In this document: positions 16,230 to 24,978 of the stretch, one piece after another
Position numbering within the stretch: position 1 is the first letter of the stretch
How the letters are laid out: each line of letters opens with the position of its first letter
Assembly (NCBI GenBank): GCA_030531215.1
Contig: JAUNNY010000009.1
Coordinates: 1-45,135, forward strand
DNA from: Erysipelotrichaceae bacterium
GTDB lineage: Bacteria > Bacillota_I > Bacilli_A > Erysipelotrichales > Erysipelotrichaceae
Reading direction: 5' to 3'
Length of the DNA: 45,135 nt
Program-made: the position numbers and the translations under genes
Notes under the pieces: generated by a model
What the model was told of the DNA's origin: nothing
The model's database searches: none
Seen by the model: only the letters and a program-made list of their open reading frames with translations

Positions 16230-18090
16230 TTTTTACTAAAATATGTTTCTTAATATATTCATTAAGTGCTTTATCTTCGCAATAAACAAAACAACCTTTT
16301 TGTCCTCTTGTTAATAAGACTTTATAAGTGTTTCTTATCAACCTGTCAGCTAGTTCTTCGTTTTTGCAACCTCTTATACCACTAGAATGATCATCTTTGC
16401 TTATTGCGTATTTATTTGTTTTTACACTACTGCCATCATAATATAAATCTTTGCCAATGAATACGCCGACATAATCAAATTCCATACCTTGAACTGTATG
16501 AATACATCCTACTTGTTCAAAAGAGTTTTTGTTGATAGCGAAAATAGCATCTTTTTCCAAATTCCATTTAGCCTTAAATTCATCTCCAATGATGACGTCC
16601 CAGTCACCACGTTTATTTTTGACATTCCAATCATAACAATATCCAGCTACCATTCTGGCCTTATTATTTACTTTATTTATCTTCCTTAATTCATCTCTTA
16701 GTTCATTAGGATTATCAAACACTTTAAATATAAAGTCTTTATTACTAATGGTTGTATTTGCGGTTTTAGAAATACCTAATAAATTATTGATAAAGGAAAT
16801 ATAGCTATCTGAACCATTGCATCTAAATTGTGATGTTAATTCGTATGGCTCATCAAAATCAAGAATAGCTCCTTGTCTTTTCGCCATATCTTCTATATCT
16901 TTGATGTCATAACAATCCTTAGTTGTTACTCGCTGATCAAGGTCAATAAAAAATATTGATACTTTGCACGCATTTATGGCATCGAAAAGCATGTCATCAC
17001 CTTTATACATATATGGTTTTTGTTGCATTCTGTGTGACTCATCAAATAAACCAACATCAATTCCGTTTATTGGTGTAGATGGCAAGGTATGTGGTGATTT
17101 AATTGCCATTTTTAAATCAACAATCTTTTTTGAATTTCCATTTGTCAATAAATATGTATAGCAATCTCTTGGCGTTTTATTCTTAGTAATATAAGAAGCG
17201 TTTAAAGACAACTTACTTATACAATTAGCTAAGACATTAATTGCTAATACCGATTTGCCAGTACCTGGACCACCAGAAATAATCATCACATGTTTTTTAT
17301 TATCTTTTCTAGCATTGTCTATGGTCTTCATTATCATGTCATATGCAACAATTTGCTCGTCGATTAATTTAAATTCTTCATTGCCACACAACATTGAATC
17401 TATAGAATCTTGCAAAGCCTTTTGTGGTTTTATTCTTCCATAATCGATCTTATATAACAACTTATTATCACTTGATTTTGCTGTTATATATTTCTCAATA
17501 AAGTCTCTTAATTTCAATACATCTCTTTGTAAAAAGACCGGCGCCTCTGATGTCCACTCAGAATAAATATCATCTTCTATAACTTCACGATAGCTTTCAT
17601 TCAAATTATGTAAATAAGCGCACGGATGCAAATCATCTTTTTCAAGATTAACTTCATCACAATAATTAAGTATTAATGACTTATACGAATATGCTTGATA
17701 GCTTGGATGTGCAACAGGACTATTGCCTCTTAAATCAGACATAATAGAATGTTTGAATACATCATCAATTTTATTAACTCTTGACCATTGCTTAAGTTCA
17801 ACGATTACCACATTATCTCTGTTATTCTTATCAGAACCAAGAATCATAAAATCGACTCTTTTAGAAGTCTGAGGAATATTGTATTCTATTGCCACTTCAC
17901 AATCATCGGGAATACTAGGGCAATCTAAAACATCTTTCATAAAATGCAAAGAATTGTTCCATGAATTTATCTCGCTTCTTGCTCCACCGCTTATTTTTTT
18001 CTCTCTAAGAGATTCAAGTATCTCGTCAGAAATAGAATTTAATAAAACAGCTTCCTTAAAATTCTTTAATGAATTATCATAAACTATCAT
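16222..18090 (-). CDS. DUF2075 helicase with N-terminal PD-(D/E)xK-like nuclease domain
   Basis: 622 residues from the ATG at 18090; a GTG at 18099 is an alternative, but MIVYDNS fits the family N-terminus. Residues about 60-105 carry a PD-(D/E)xK-like pattern: RVDFMILG (Asp80) and VVIVELKQW (Glu98, Lys100). The helicase part has Walker A GGPGTGKS at 273-280, Walker B GLFDESHRMQ, a QFRC arginine region, HTVQGMEFDYVGV and a C-terminal VLLTRGQKG, as in UvrD/Schlafen-group DUF2075 proteins. Predicted role: ATP-driven nucleic-acid cleavage or unwinding, probably in phage defence or nucleic-acid stress. TATAAT at 18114-18119 (minus strand) supplies the promoter. Confidence 0.82.
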   Translation of the reverse strand: MIVYDNSLKNFKEAVLLNSISDEILESLREKKISGGARSEINSWNNSLHFMKDVLDCPSIPDDCEVAIEYNIPQTSKRVDFMILGSDKNNRDNVVIVELKQWSRVNKIDDVFKHSIMSDLRGNSPVAHPSYQAYSYKSLILNYCDEVNLEKDDLHPCAYLHNLNESYREVIEDDIYSEWTSEAPVFLQRDVLKLRDFIEKYITAKSSDNKLLYKIDYGRIKPQKALQDSIDSMLCGNEEFKLIDEQIVAYDMIMKTIDNARKDNKKHVMIISGGPGTGKSVLAINVLANCISKLSLNASYITKNKTPRDCYTYLLTNGNSKKIVDLKMAIKSPHTLPSTPINGIDVGLFDESHRMQQKPYMYKGDDMLFDAINACKVSIFFIDLDQRVTTKDCYDIKDIEDMAKRQGAILDFDEPYELTSQFRCNGSDSYISFINNLLGISKTANTTISNKDFIFKVFDNPNELRDELRKINKVNNKARMVAGYCYDWNVKNKRGDWDVIIGDEFKAKWNLEKDAIFAINKNSFEQVGCIHTVQGMEFDYVGVFIGKDLYYDGSSVKTNKYAISKDDHSSGIRGCKNEELADRLIRNTYKVLLTRGQKGCFVYCEDKALNEYIKKHILVKND

Positions 18091-18171
18091 AATATTCACT
18101 GACTCCCAATATCATTATACAGTTAGTAATTATATGAATAAATATATATTCTTTGATACAAATAATAAAAA

Positions 18172-18189
18172 AGATATGTTTCCATATCT
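18172..18189 (-). terminator. Terminator of the amino-sugar operon
   Basis: 7-bp arms AGATATG and CATATCT with a 4-nt loop, then TTTTTATT on the minus strand, right after the stop of the 279-residue membrane protein gene. Confidence 0.7.
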
Positions 18190-18190
18190 C

Positions 18191-19030
18191 TTAGTGTCTT
18201 CTAACAAGTAACCAAATTACAACAATAGCAACTAATACCAATGTGATTATTTCGATTATAGTTTTCTTTTGTAGATCTTTTCTAACATTTACTCTCGATT
18301 GTTCAAGTGCGGCATTAATATCAACTTTCTTTAACTTAAACCCTTTTGGTGCATTGTTAGAATTGCTATTACCATATCTATTTAAATATAAAGTCGCAGC
18401 TATATCGTCACCATCTTCTTTCCTGATGATGTATTCATCAACGATTCCTTCTACGCCTTCAACAGTCAACGAATCTTTATATTCATATAGTAATTCTTCA
18501 TCTGTATCTGATATCAAAGTAGAAAAATATAAATCAGTTCCTGTTTGACCATGAGTGTAAATTGGTTTTTCTTTTACTAAACCATATTCTTCGTCTCGCA
18601 AATACTTGTTTTCTTTTCCTTCGTTTAATTCCATAAACTTAAACGAATCTAAATACATAGTTGATAACTCATTTAGATTTTCATCATTTAAATCTCTTAA
18701 TACAAGGTTTGTATCTTGAGAATGAAGTACTAAATATGCCATAACTTTACTAGCAGTGTTAATATCTTTTACATAATCACAATGCTTCTTAGGCATATCT
18801 AAAATAATATCTAATTCTTCGTCTCTCGCAGTTTTTCTAACGCAAGTATCAACATAGATATCGGCAAGACCTTTCATAACATCATAATCGATACTTTCGC
18901 TTGGAATTTGGCATATTAAAGAGACAGAAGAAGTGATTGACTCTAATTCGTTTTTACCATTAGGAAAAAGATAACTTCGTGTATCCTTTGAATATGATTT
19001 ATATAATTTTTGGATTGCGTTTTGATTCAT
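18191..19030 (-). CDS. Tail-anchored membrane protein of the amino-sugar PTS operon
   Basis: 279 residues of unknown function. The soluble N-terminal 250 residues include a conserved-looking stretch (EKPIYTHGQTGTDLYFSTL and VEGIVDEYIIRKEDGDDIAATLYLNRYG). A single hydrophobic helix at about 257-275 (IIEIITLVLVAIVVIWLLV) ends in RRH, so it is C-terminally anchored with its bulk in the cytosol. Its start lies 2 nt after the nagA stop, making it the last gene of the operon. Possibly an accessory factor of the PTS or a regulator; no enzymatic motif seen. Confidence 0.65.
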   Translation of the reverse strand: MNQNAIQKLYKSYSKDTRSYLFPNGKNELESITSSVSLICQIPSESIDYDVMKGLADIYVDTCVRKTARDEELDIILDMPKKHCDYVKDINTASKVMAYLVLHSQDTNLVLRDLNDENLNELSTMYLDSFKFMELNEGKENKYLRDEEYGLVKEKPIYTHGQTGTDLYFSTLISDTDEELLYEYKDSLTVEGVEGIVDEYIIRKEDGDDIAATLYLNRYGNSNSNNAPKGFKLKKVDINAALEQSRVNVRKDLQKKTIIEIITLVLVAIVVIWLLVRRH

Positions 19031-19031
19031 A

Positions 19032-20246
19032 CTATTGATATTTCTTTTCTAATACTGAAGGATTTAAAACCATCTTATCAATATTAGAATCATATACCTT
19101 TCTTCCTTCTACATAAGTTTCATAAACATTAAAGTCATCATCAATTACAACATAATCTGCATAATTGCCCACTTCTAGCGATCCTTTATCGTTGAAGCCA
19201 TATTTCAAACAAGGAACTCTACAAGCCATATGCAAAGCATCTAATAAATCGATACCACAGTTTCTTACTAAGTTTCTAACACCGAAGATAACGCCTTTAG
19301 AAGAACCATTTAATGCAGTACCTACTAAAACTCTTCCTTCTTCATCTAGATGAACAGTGTGATCTCCAAGGTCATAATGACCACTAGGGAATCCTACAAA
19401 TCTACTAGAATCAGAAATCAACATTACTTTATTGTGATCTTTTAATCTTAAAACTAGTTTTAACATATCGTTACATACATGAAGACCATCGCATATTAAT
19501 TCACAATATACTCTATCATCCATTAATGAAGCACCCAAAGCTCCGATATTACGATGATGAATTCCTGTCATTACATTACATGTATGAGTTGCGACAGTTA
19601 TTCCATTATCAAATGCTTCAAATGCTTCTTTTGATTTACTGTCCGTATGAGCCATTGCTGGAACGACACCATTCTTTAATAATAATTCAATTGCCTCTTT
19701 ACCTTGAGGAAGTTCAGGAGCTAATCCCATTTCGGCTATTGTATAATCTGATATATCTATAAACTCTTGAATATCATCTAAATTGATTGGATCTGGAACA
19801 TAGCGCGGATCACCTTCGCCAGTTCTATTTAGAAATGGTCCTTCAAAGTTAATTCCTAATGCCTTAGCACCATCAACGTCTTTACCAATATAATTCTTAC
19901 AAGAACTTATTACATCTTTTTCTTCTTGAGCCACTACGGTTGCAAATAAAGTTGGGAAAACAGAAGTTACACCCAAAGAAGCCAATACTTTTAAATACTT
20001 CTCTGTGCATTCATTTCTGTTTTCAATTAGATTTCTAGATTCTTTGTCACCATAAACTGAATACCCACCTGATGCATGATTGTGTGTATCAAAAATACCA
20101 GGAATGATGTATTTATCGCCATAATCTCTAGTAGCTTCTAATTCTTTTGTAGTTATTTCGATAATCTTTTTATCTTCAACTACTAAATAACCATCAATTA
20201 TTCCATCTGGTGTACAAATGTGCTTTGCTTTAATTATTTCTTTCAT
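19032..20246 (-). CDS. nagA: N-acetylglucosamine-6-phosphate deacetylase
   Basis: 404 residues. Amidohydrolase-fold motifs of NagA: PGIFDTHNHASGG (metal His pair), NFEGPFLN, the histidine in MAHTDS, THTCNVMTGIHHRN and ELICDGLHV, and the catalytic aspartate in LISDSS. It removes acetate from GlcNAc-6-phosphate to give glucosamine-6-phosphate in the cytosol. It begins 1 nt after the murQ stop; MurQ makes GlcNAc-6-phosphate, so the order matches the pathway. The HNH instead of HGH at the first metal site is a small deviation from common NagA. Confidence 0.87.
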   Translation of the reverse strand: MKEIIKAKHICTPDGIIDGYLVVEDKKIIEITTKELEATRDYGDKYIIPGIFDTHNHASGGYSVYGDKESRNLIENRNECTEKYLKVLASLGVTSVFPTLFATVVAQEEKDVISSCKNYIGKDVDGAKALGINFEGPFLNRTGEGDPRYVPDPINLDDIQEFIDISDYTIAEMGLAPELPQGKEAIELLLKNGVVPAMAHTDSKSKEAFEAFDNGITVATHTCNVMTGIHHRNIGALGASLMDDRVYCELICDGLHVCNDMLKLVLRLKDHNKVMLISDSSRFVGFPSGHYDLGDHTVHLDEEGRVLVGTALNGSSKGVIFGVRNLVRNCGIDLLDALHMACRVPCLKYGFNDKGSLEVGNYADYVVIDDDFNVYETYVEGRKVYDSNIDKMVLNPSVLEKKYQ

Positions 20247-20247
20247 A

Positions 20248-21180
20248 TTAGTATTTTATATCTAACTCCTTTAACACAAGTTTAAGATTTCCATCATGTT
20301 TAGCTAATGCTTCTCTAGCTTTATCAGCACTAAGTTTTGTGAAGCACATCGTGCAAGCTACTTTGAAGTCATGCTCTGTTCCTCTTACTTCATAGTAAGC
20401 ATCATGAGCTTCTTGTTCGCTACAACCGGTCATTTCCATAATTTGTCTAACTGATCTTGCCCAACCTTTTTCATTAGTGTCATAACCATCAATCAAATAA
20501 TTAGAAAAGACATGACCTAATTTTATCATTGCTGTAGAACTAACCATATTAAGAACTAATTTAGTAGTTGTTCCACCTTTCATTCTTGTTGAACCCAACA
20601 CTATTTCTGGTCCAGTAGGAATATCAACAGGGTAATCAGCAAACTCAGAAAATTCAGATTTAGCAGCTGAAGAAATTGAACCAACTTTACAACCTAAAGA
20701 TTGTGCATATTTCATTGCACCAATTACATATGGAGTTCTACCACTAGCAGCTACACCAATAACCATGTCTTTAGAATTGATGCCAAGTTTCTTAACATCT
20801 TCTTCACCGAGTTCAGCATGATCTTCTAAACCTTCAGCAGGTCTAACTACAGCTTCTAATCCGCCACCCATAACACCAATTACTTGGCCATAAGGAATTC
20901 CATACGTACAAGGAAGTTCTGCTGCATCTACTAATGCAAGTCTACCAGAAGTGCCACATCCAACTTGAAAGATTCTGCCACCATTTTTAATCGTGTCGAC
21001 ATACGCATCAGTAAGTTTTACTATATCATCCATTTTAGATGCAATATTACTCGCAACAGTTGCATCTTCCTTATTGATTATTTCTAATACATCTCTTGTA
21101 GGTAATATATCAATATCTTTTGTATTTTGATTTCTTTGTTCAGTTCCTAAATTCGCAAGTTTTGTAACCAAATTTTCCAT
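20248..21180 (-). CDS. murQ: N-acetylmuramic acid 6-phosphate etherase
   Basis: 310 residues from the ATG at 21180, chosen because GGAGAGG lies 6 nt upstream and the protein then starts MENLVTKLANLGTEQRN as in the family; a longer reading frame would begin inside a terminator hairpin. SIS-domain signatures: GRIFQVGCGTSGRLA, GVAASGRTPYVIGA and GSTRMKGGTTTK. MurQ cleaves the lactyl ether of MurNAc-6-phosphate to GlcNAc-6-phosphate and D-lactate, for recycling peptidoglycan sugars. Lies between PTS permease genes and nagA, suggesting import and breakdown of MurNAc-type sugars. Confidence 0.92.
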   Translation of the reverse strand: MENLVTKLANLGTEQRNQNTKDIDILPTRDVLEIINKEDATVASNIASKMDDIVKLTDAYVDTIKNGGRIFQVGCGTSGRLALVDAAELPCTYGIPYGQVIGVMGGGLEAVVRPAEGLEDHAELGEEDVKKLGINSKDMVIGVAASGRTPYVIGAMKYAQSLGCKVGSISSAAKSEFSEFADYPVDIPTGPEIVLGSTRMKGGTTTKLVLNMVSSTAMIKLGHVFSNYLIDGYDTNEKGWARSVRQIMEMTGCSEQEAHDAYYEVRGTEHDFKVACTMCFTKLSADKAREALAKHDGNLKLVLKELDIKY

Positions 21181-21201
21181 GTTTGCCTCTCCAAAAAAAT
21201 A

Positions 21202-21224
21202 AGGTGGGACCAATGGTCCCACCT
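21202..21224 (-). terminator. Intercistronic terminator between EIID and murQ
   Basis: Perfect 11-bp stem AGGTGGGACCA / TGGTCCCACCT with a 1-base centre, followed on the minus strand by TTATTTTTTT and then the murQ ribosome site. Strong, GC-rich; it would let only part of the PTS transcripts continue into murQ-nagA, or act as an attenuator. Confidence 0.85.
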
Positions 21225-21235
21225 ATATGTGTTAA

Positions 21236-22048
21236 TTAAGCTAAAATGCCTAAAGCACCACCAACGAAACCGATAACTAATAGAATTAGTATAGTCTTAG
21301 TTGGAGTGAACTTCTTAACTTTAATGCACCAGTAGCATAGATAAACAATAAGAACTGGAAGTAATGCTGGGAAAGCTTTATCAAGAGTATCTTGAATAGC
21401 AACTGATTTCTCAACACCATCGATTTCCTTAGTGTAAGTTAATGCTAGAGATACACCAACCATTGAAGGAACGAAACCACCAACAACGGTTAAACCAACG
21501 ATTTGTGCACCCTTAGTAAATTTAGCAAGAGCACTATTAGTATTTAAGTCTTCAATTAATGCAGCTGATTTCTTGTAACCATACCAGAATAGTGGATACT
21601 TAGCTAAATAGAATAGTAAGAATGGAACAATCATTACTACTAATGATAAGTAAGAACCTTCATTAGCTAATGCAGTAGCAACGATATAAGTGATAGGTTT
21701 AATTAATACTGCGAATACAGCATCACCAATACCTGCTAGAGGACCCATTAATGCAACTTTGATTGAATCAGAAGCTTCTGTTTGATATTGTTCTTCAAGA
21801 GCAATAGAAGCACCTAGAATAGCATTAGATGGAGTTGGGTTTGTGTTATAGAATTGAAGATGTCTCTTTAATTGTTCACAAACTTCTTCTTCTGTATCAT
21901 ATAATTCTCTAATTACTGGAGCGATAGAGTAAGCGAAACCAGTGGCTTGCATTCTTTCATAGTTCCAGCAGTGTTGCAATGTATTAGCATGTCTAGAACA
22001 AGCAGTCTTTAAGGCTTTTTTAGAAACTTTTGCATTTGTACGTGCCAT
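21236..22048 (-). CDS. PTS mannose/fructose/sorbose-family EIID
   Basis: 270 residues. Typical EIID: amphipathic N-terminus (LQHCWNYERMQATGFAYSI), GPLAGIGDAVF, and C-terminal hydrophobic helices (VGLTVVGGFVPSMVG, TILILLVIGFVGGALG). With EIIC it forms the sugar channel in the membrane. It begins 2 nt before the EIIC gene ends in operon order, with an AAGGAGG ribosome site. No EIIA or EIIB gene lies in the operon, so the phosphorylating domains must come from elsewhere. Confidence 0.9.
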   Translation of the reverse strand: MARTNAKVSKKALKTACSRHANTLQHCWNYERMQATGFAYSIAPVIRELYDTEEEVCEQLKRHLQFYNTNPTPSNAILGASIALEEQYQTEASDSIKVALMGPLAGIGDAVFAVLIKPITYIVATALANEGSYLSLVVMIVPFLLFYLAKYPLFWYGYKKSAALIEDLNTNSALAKFTKGAQIVGLTVVGGFVPSMVGVSLALTYTKEIDGVEKSVAIQDTLDKAFPALLPVLIVYLCYWCIKVKKFTPTKTILILLVIGFVGGALGILA

Positions 22049-22050
22049 CT

Positions 22051-22782
22051 TTATTCACCCTCCTTGTCAATCTTAGTAACATAAACGAAAGCTACAACGA
22101 TACCAAGTAAACATAGACCCATAGTACCTAAACCTAAGTAACCATAGAAAATGTAACCTAATAACATAGCCCACCAGAAATTCTTTACATCCATGAAAGA
22201 TAGTAATAGAGCGAAACCAACTGCTGGAAGGATATTACCAACAACAGTTAAACCAGCTTCAGCCCAAGCGAATTTCTCAACGAAATCAGTGATAATTTGA
22301 TATTTATCAATGATTAATAAACCTAAGAATGTTGGAACGAAATCTGTGATCGCAATAGTAATGAAACCAAATAGATGCCAGAATTCCATCTTCTTAGAAT
22401 TGTTTTGTTCCAAAGCTTTATCAGCTTGGTGGATGAATAAGTTAGCCCATAGACCTTGAATAATATCTGCCCAAGAACCTAATAGAGCAACTACTGAACC
22501 TACAACGATACCTTGTGCATAGTCACCAGTTTGAGAAGCAACTACAACACCAAATACGGCACCCATATTGTAGTTTGGCACTGTTGCACCGCCATAAGTA
22601 TGGAAACCTACAGACATCATTGAGCAAGCAGCACCAACTGTTAATCCTAATTCAGGATTACCAATAACTAAACCAGTTACAACACCCATTAATAATGGAG
22701 ATTTTAAACCGGAAATGTGGTAAGCGCCCCAACAAACAATAGTACCTGTTAAAGCGATTATAAATGCTGTACCAATATTCAT
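22051..22782 (-). CDS. PTS mannose/fructose/sorbose-family EIIC
   Basis: 243 residues, several membrane helices. Family features: GVVTGLVIGNPELGLTVGA, GGATVPNYNMGAVFG and a hydrophobic C-terminus (GLGTMGLCLLGIVVAFVYV). First gene of the amino-sugar operon, with AAAGGGG before the ATG. The following murQ and nagA suggest that the sugar is N-acetylmuramate, GlcNAc or a derived disaccharide; this is inferred only from context. Confidence 0.9.
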   Translation of the reverse strand: MNIGTAFIIALTGTIVCWGAYHISGLKSPLLMGVVTGLVIGNPELGLTVGAACSMMSVGFHTYGGATVPNYNMGAVFGVVVASQTGDYAQGIVVGSVVALLGSWADIIQGLWANLFIHQADKALEQNNSKKMEFWHLFGFITIAITDFVPTFLGLLIIDKYQIITDFVEKFAWAEAGLTVVGNILPAVGFALLLSFMDVKNFWWAMLLGYIFYGYLGLGTMGLCLLGIVVAFVYVTKIDKEGE

Positions 22783-22804
22783 TATTATTCCCCTTTCTAT
22801 TGGC

Positions 22805-22870
22805 TATAGAAATACCACGTGAATATTTCTATACATATAATTATAAATCATAGTAATATCATTATCTCAA
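22805..22870 (-). promoter_or_regulatory. Promoter of the PTS operon with inverted-repeat operator
   Basis: On the minus strand TATAAT (22840-22845) and TTGAGA (22865-22870) are separated by 19 bp. A perfect 10-bp inverted repeat, TATAGAAATA (22805-22814) and TATTTCTATA (22824-22833), spans the expected start site to about +29, the position of a repressor operator (RpiR- or GntR-type regulators are plausible). The 9-bp centre contains CACGTG. Confidence 0.6.
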
Positions 22871-22886
22871 TTGTGAACACTGTTTT

Positions 22887-22946
22887 TGATACATTTATGT
22901 ATCATATCAAATAAAAATGTAAATATTTACATGTTACAATTTAGAT
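22887..22946 (+). promoter_or_regulatory. Two further dyads and extended -10 before the 181-residue membrane protein
   Basis: TGATACAT and ATGTATCA (22887-22904, 2-bp gap) and a perfect 16-bp palindrome ATGTAAATATTTACAT (22917-22932) lie upstream of TGTTACAAT, an extended -10 (TACAAT 22935-22940). The -10 ends 6 nt before the ATG at 22947 with no ribosome site, so a leaderless mRNA is likely. The dyads may be regulator sites for one or both divergent units. Confidence 0.5.
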
Positions 22947-23492
22947 ATGAAAAAAGAAAAAAAGGAATTAAAAGTTTCAGATCTTAATGACATCTTCGTA
23001 TATAAAGTTGATAAGAATTATATTTACTGCGCGCCTTTTTCAAAAACAGGATATATTTTATCAAATAAAGAAGCTAAACCATTTAGTGTTTATTCAACGA
23101 GATATTATCTACCACTAAGCATAGCTATACTTGCATTCCTAATTAGCAAATCAATCATTATTTCCATAATAGCTTTAGTAGGATTATTTATTATTATGGA
23201 ATTAATGTTTAGAAAAAATGTCTTAGCAAATTGCCCTGTTATAGAAAACTTTGAAAGACCTACTAAAAACTCTATCTTCGAAAAGGCCGCTAATAAATTT
23301 CAACATAACGAATTATTTGTTCCATTAGTATTATTGATAGTTTTAGCAATCGCAATTCCAATCAACGCAAAAAGCAATAATTATGAAGGAGCTGTGTTAA
23401 TTGGTAATTATGTTGTTGCGGGATTGGCGTTTGCCTTAGCTATATTTATATTAATGTGTATTATATACATCAAAAATCATAAAAAGAAATAG
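22947..23492 (+). CDS. Hypothetical four-helix membrane protein
   Basis: 181 residues, not recognised. A basic, charged N-terminus (MKKEKKELKVSDLND) and a short soluble stretch precede two hydrophobic helices at about 53-88, a cytosolic loop (ENFERPTKNSIFEKAANKF), and two more helices at about 124-175; it ends KNHKKK. No catalytic motif. It stands alone between the divergent PTS operon and the convergent MATE gene. Confidence 0.65.
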   Translation: MKKEKKELKVSDLNDIFVYKVDKNYIYCAPFSKTGYILSNKEAKPFSVYSTRYYLPLSIAILAFLISKSIIISIIALVGLFIIMELMFRKNVLANCPVIENFERPTKNSIFEKAANKFQHNELFVPLVLLIVLAIAIPINAKSNNYEGAVLIGNYVVAGLAFALAIFILMCIIYIKNHKKK

Positions 23493-23519
23493 ATCTATCA
23501 CTATATTTACGCTTTGATT

Positions 23520-24902
23520 TTATTTGTCTGTAAATGTAGCAATTCCTTCAGCATTGAAACCATACAAATATCTGCTCTTATACAAGCTCTCTGCTGAGAA
23601 GAAGAACGTAATAAATTCAACAACTAATAAGGTATACCATATCGCTGTCACGCCAAAAATTCTTGGCAAGATAATAACGCTTAAATTTGATAATATAACA
23701 TTTTCTATAACAGATAAGGTTGTTGCAACTTTTGTATTTGCACAAGCATTGAAAAAGTCTTGAATGAAAACGTTGTATGCGATAAAGATAAATGCAAATG
23801 GTGCAACTTTCATACCATAATCAGCCATCTGTCTAACCTCTTCTGCAGAACCTTCTTTTAGATACAAACTAATAATGATATTTCTGCCAAAGAAATAGAT
23901 ACATGCAATAATAACAATCAAGACGCCAATTAGAATTGCCACTTGTTTAACTGTTTTTGTTAAACGTTTTGAATTTTTCTCACCAAAAGCATATGAAATT
24001 ATTGGTGAAGTAGCACCAACTAATCCAAACAACGAATTCAAGAACATAAAGAATACATTGTTAACTATGGTATGTGCTGCAACTAATTGTTCACCCGCAA
24101 GTCCAAGCATAACATTATTAACTATGAAACTATGTAATGAAATAGCGATTGAGGTGATAGCCTGAGTTCTTCCTAACCTAAAGACACTCTTCAATAATGG
24201 TTTGATATTGTTATGTGGTTTACCAAAGCACATTTCTCTTCTCTTATCAGAAAAGAATATTAAGCCAAACAATACAACACAAGCGAAGCCAATCGCATTC
24301 GCATAAGCAGCACCAACAATTCCTGTATTAAGTTTTACAATGAAAAGCCAATCAAAGAAAATATTACAGAATGTTTGAATAACATTTACATACATTGAAC
24401 ATTTAGGTTTGCCAGAAATAACATAGAAATTATTAAATACAGCAGATAGTAAAACCAATGGAGCGTAGAATCTTGACACATCCATATATTGTTTTGCATA
24501 TGGAAGAAGCGCTGGGGTTTCACCTAAAATTACAAGGATCTTATCTCTAAATAAAGTAAGAATTAAAGTAAATACTAAACCAACACAGAAAGTAATAATA
24601 CACATTGTTGTGAAATCACTCTTAGCCTCTTCTTGTTTCTTTTGACCCATTTTAATAGAACAACTAATAGAAACAGCGCCACACAACATAGATACAGCAT
24701 CCACAAGCATGAACCAAGGAAGCGCAACAGAAAAGGCAGCCAAAGCATTCTGACCACAATATCTAGAAATAAATAAACTATCATCTAAAGTTTGAAAAAC
24801 TGACACCAAAAGACGTGTTAACACTGGTGCCGCAACAAACTTAGCTAATTGTTTTAAGGTAAAATCCTTACCAATAGTATTTGTTTTTATCTCATTATCC
24901 AT
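23520..24902 (-). CDS. MATE family multidrug/Na+ antiporter
   Basis: 460 residues with about 12 membrane helices. MATE features: TLKQLAKFVAAPVLTRLLVS at the N-terminus, QTLDDSLFISRYCGQNALAA, the second-half repeat with AHTIVNNVFFMFLNSLFGLVG and PIISYAFGEKN. These carriers export drugs, dyes or metabolites using Na+ or H+ gradients. Monocistronic; TTGACT-17 bp-TAAAAT lies upstream and the -10 ends 8 nt before the ATG without a ribosome site. Confidence 0.9.
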   Translation of the reverse strand: MDNEIKTNTIGKDFTLKQLAKFVAAPVLTRLLVSVFQTLDDSLFISRYCGQNALAAFSVALPWFMLVDAVSMLCGAVSISCSIKMGQKKQEEAKSDFTTMCIITFCVGLVFTLILTLFRDKILVILGETPALLPYAKQYMDVSRFYAPLVLLSAVFNNFYVISGKPKCSMYVNVIQTFCNIFFDWLFIVKLNTGIVGAAYANAIGFACVVLFGLIFFSDKRREMCFGKPHNNIKPLLKSVFRLGRTQAITSIAISLHSFIVNNVMLGLAGEQLVAAHTIVNNVFFMFLNSLFGLVGATSPIISYAFGEKNSKRLTKTVKQVAILIGVLIVIIACIYFFGRNIIISLYLKEGSAEEVRQMADYGMKVAPFAFIFIAYNVFIQDFFNACANTKVATTLSVIENVILSNLSVIILPRIFGVTAIWYTLLVVEFITFFFSAESLYKSRYLYGFNAEGIATFTDK

Positions 24903-24939
24903 ACTATGGTATTTTAACGAATTAACATAAGTAAGTCAA
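24903..24939 (-). promoter_or_regulatory. MATE gene promoter (near-leaderless)
   Basis: Minus strand TTGACT (24934-24939), 17-bp spacer, TAAAAT (24911-24916), then 8 nt to the start codon at 24902. No Shine-Dalgarno is present in the gap. Confidence 0.65.
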
Positions 24940-24941
24940 AG

Positions 24942-24973
24942 AAAACGATGTGTATTATTGCACACATCGTTTT
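24942..24973 (-). terminator. Terminator of the Mrp gene
   Basis: 12-bp arms AAAACGATGTGT and ACACATCGTTTT with an 8-nt loop, directly after the minus-strand Mrp gene; the stem ends in Ts on the minus strand. Confidence 0.85.
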
Positions 24974-24978
24974 AGAAA

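Noticed and set aside
19032-20246. Degenerate NagA because of HNH and SDSS deviations
   Set aside because: All metal and catalytic residues expected for the amidohydrolase fold are present and the pathway context with MurQ is consistent.
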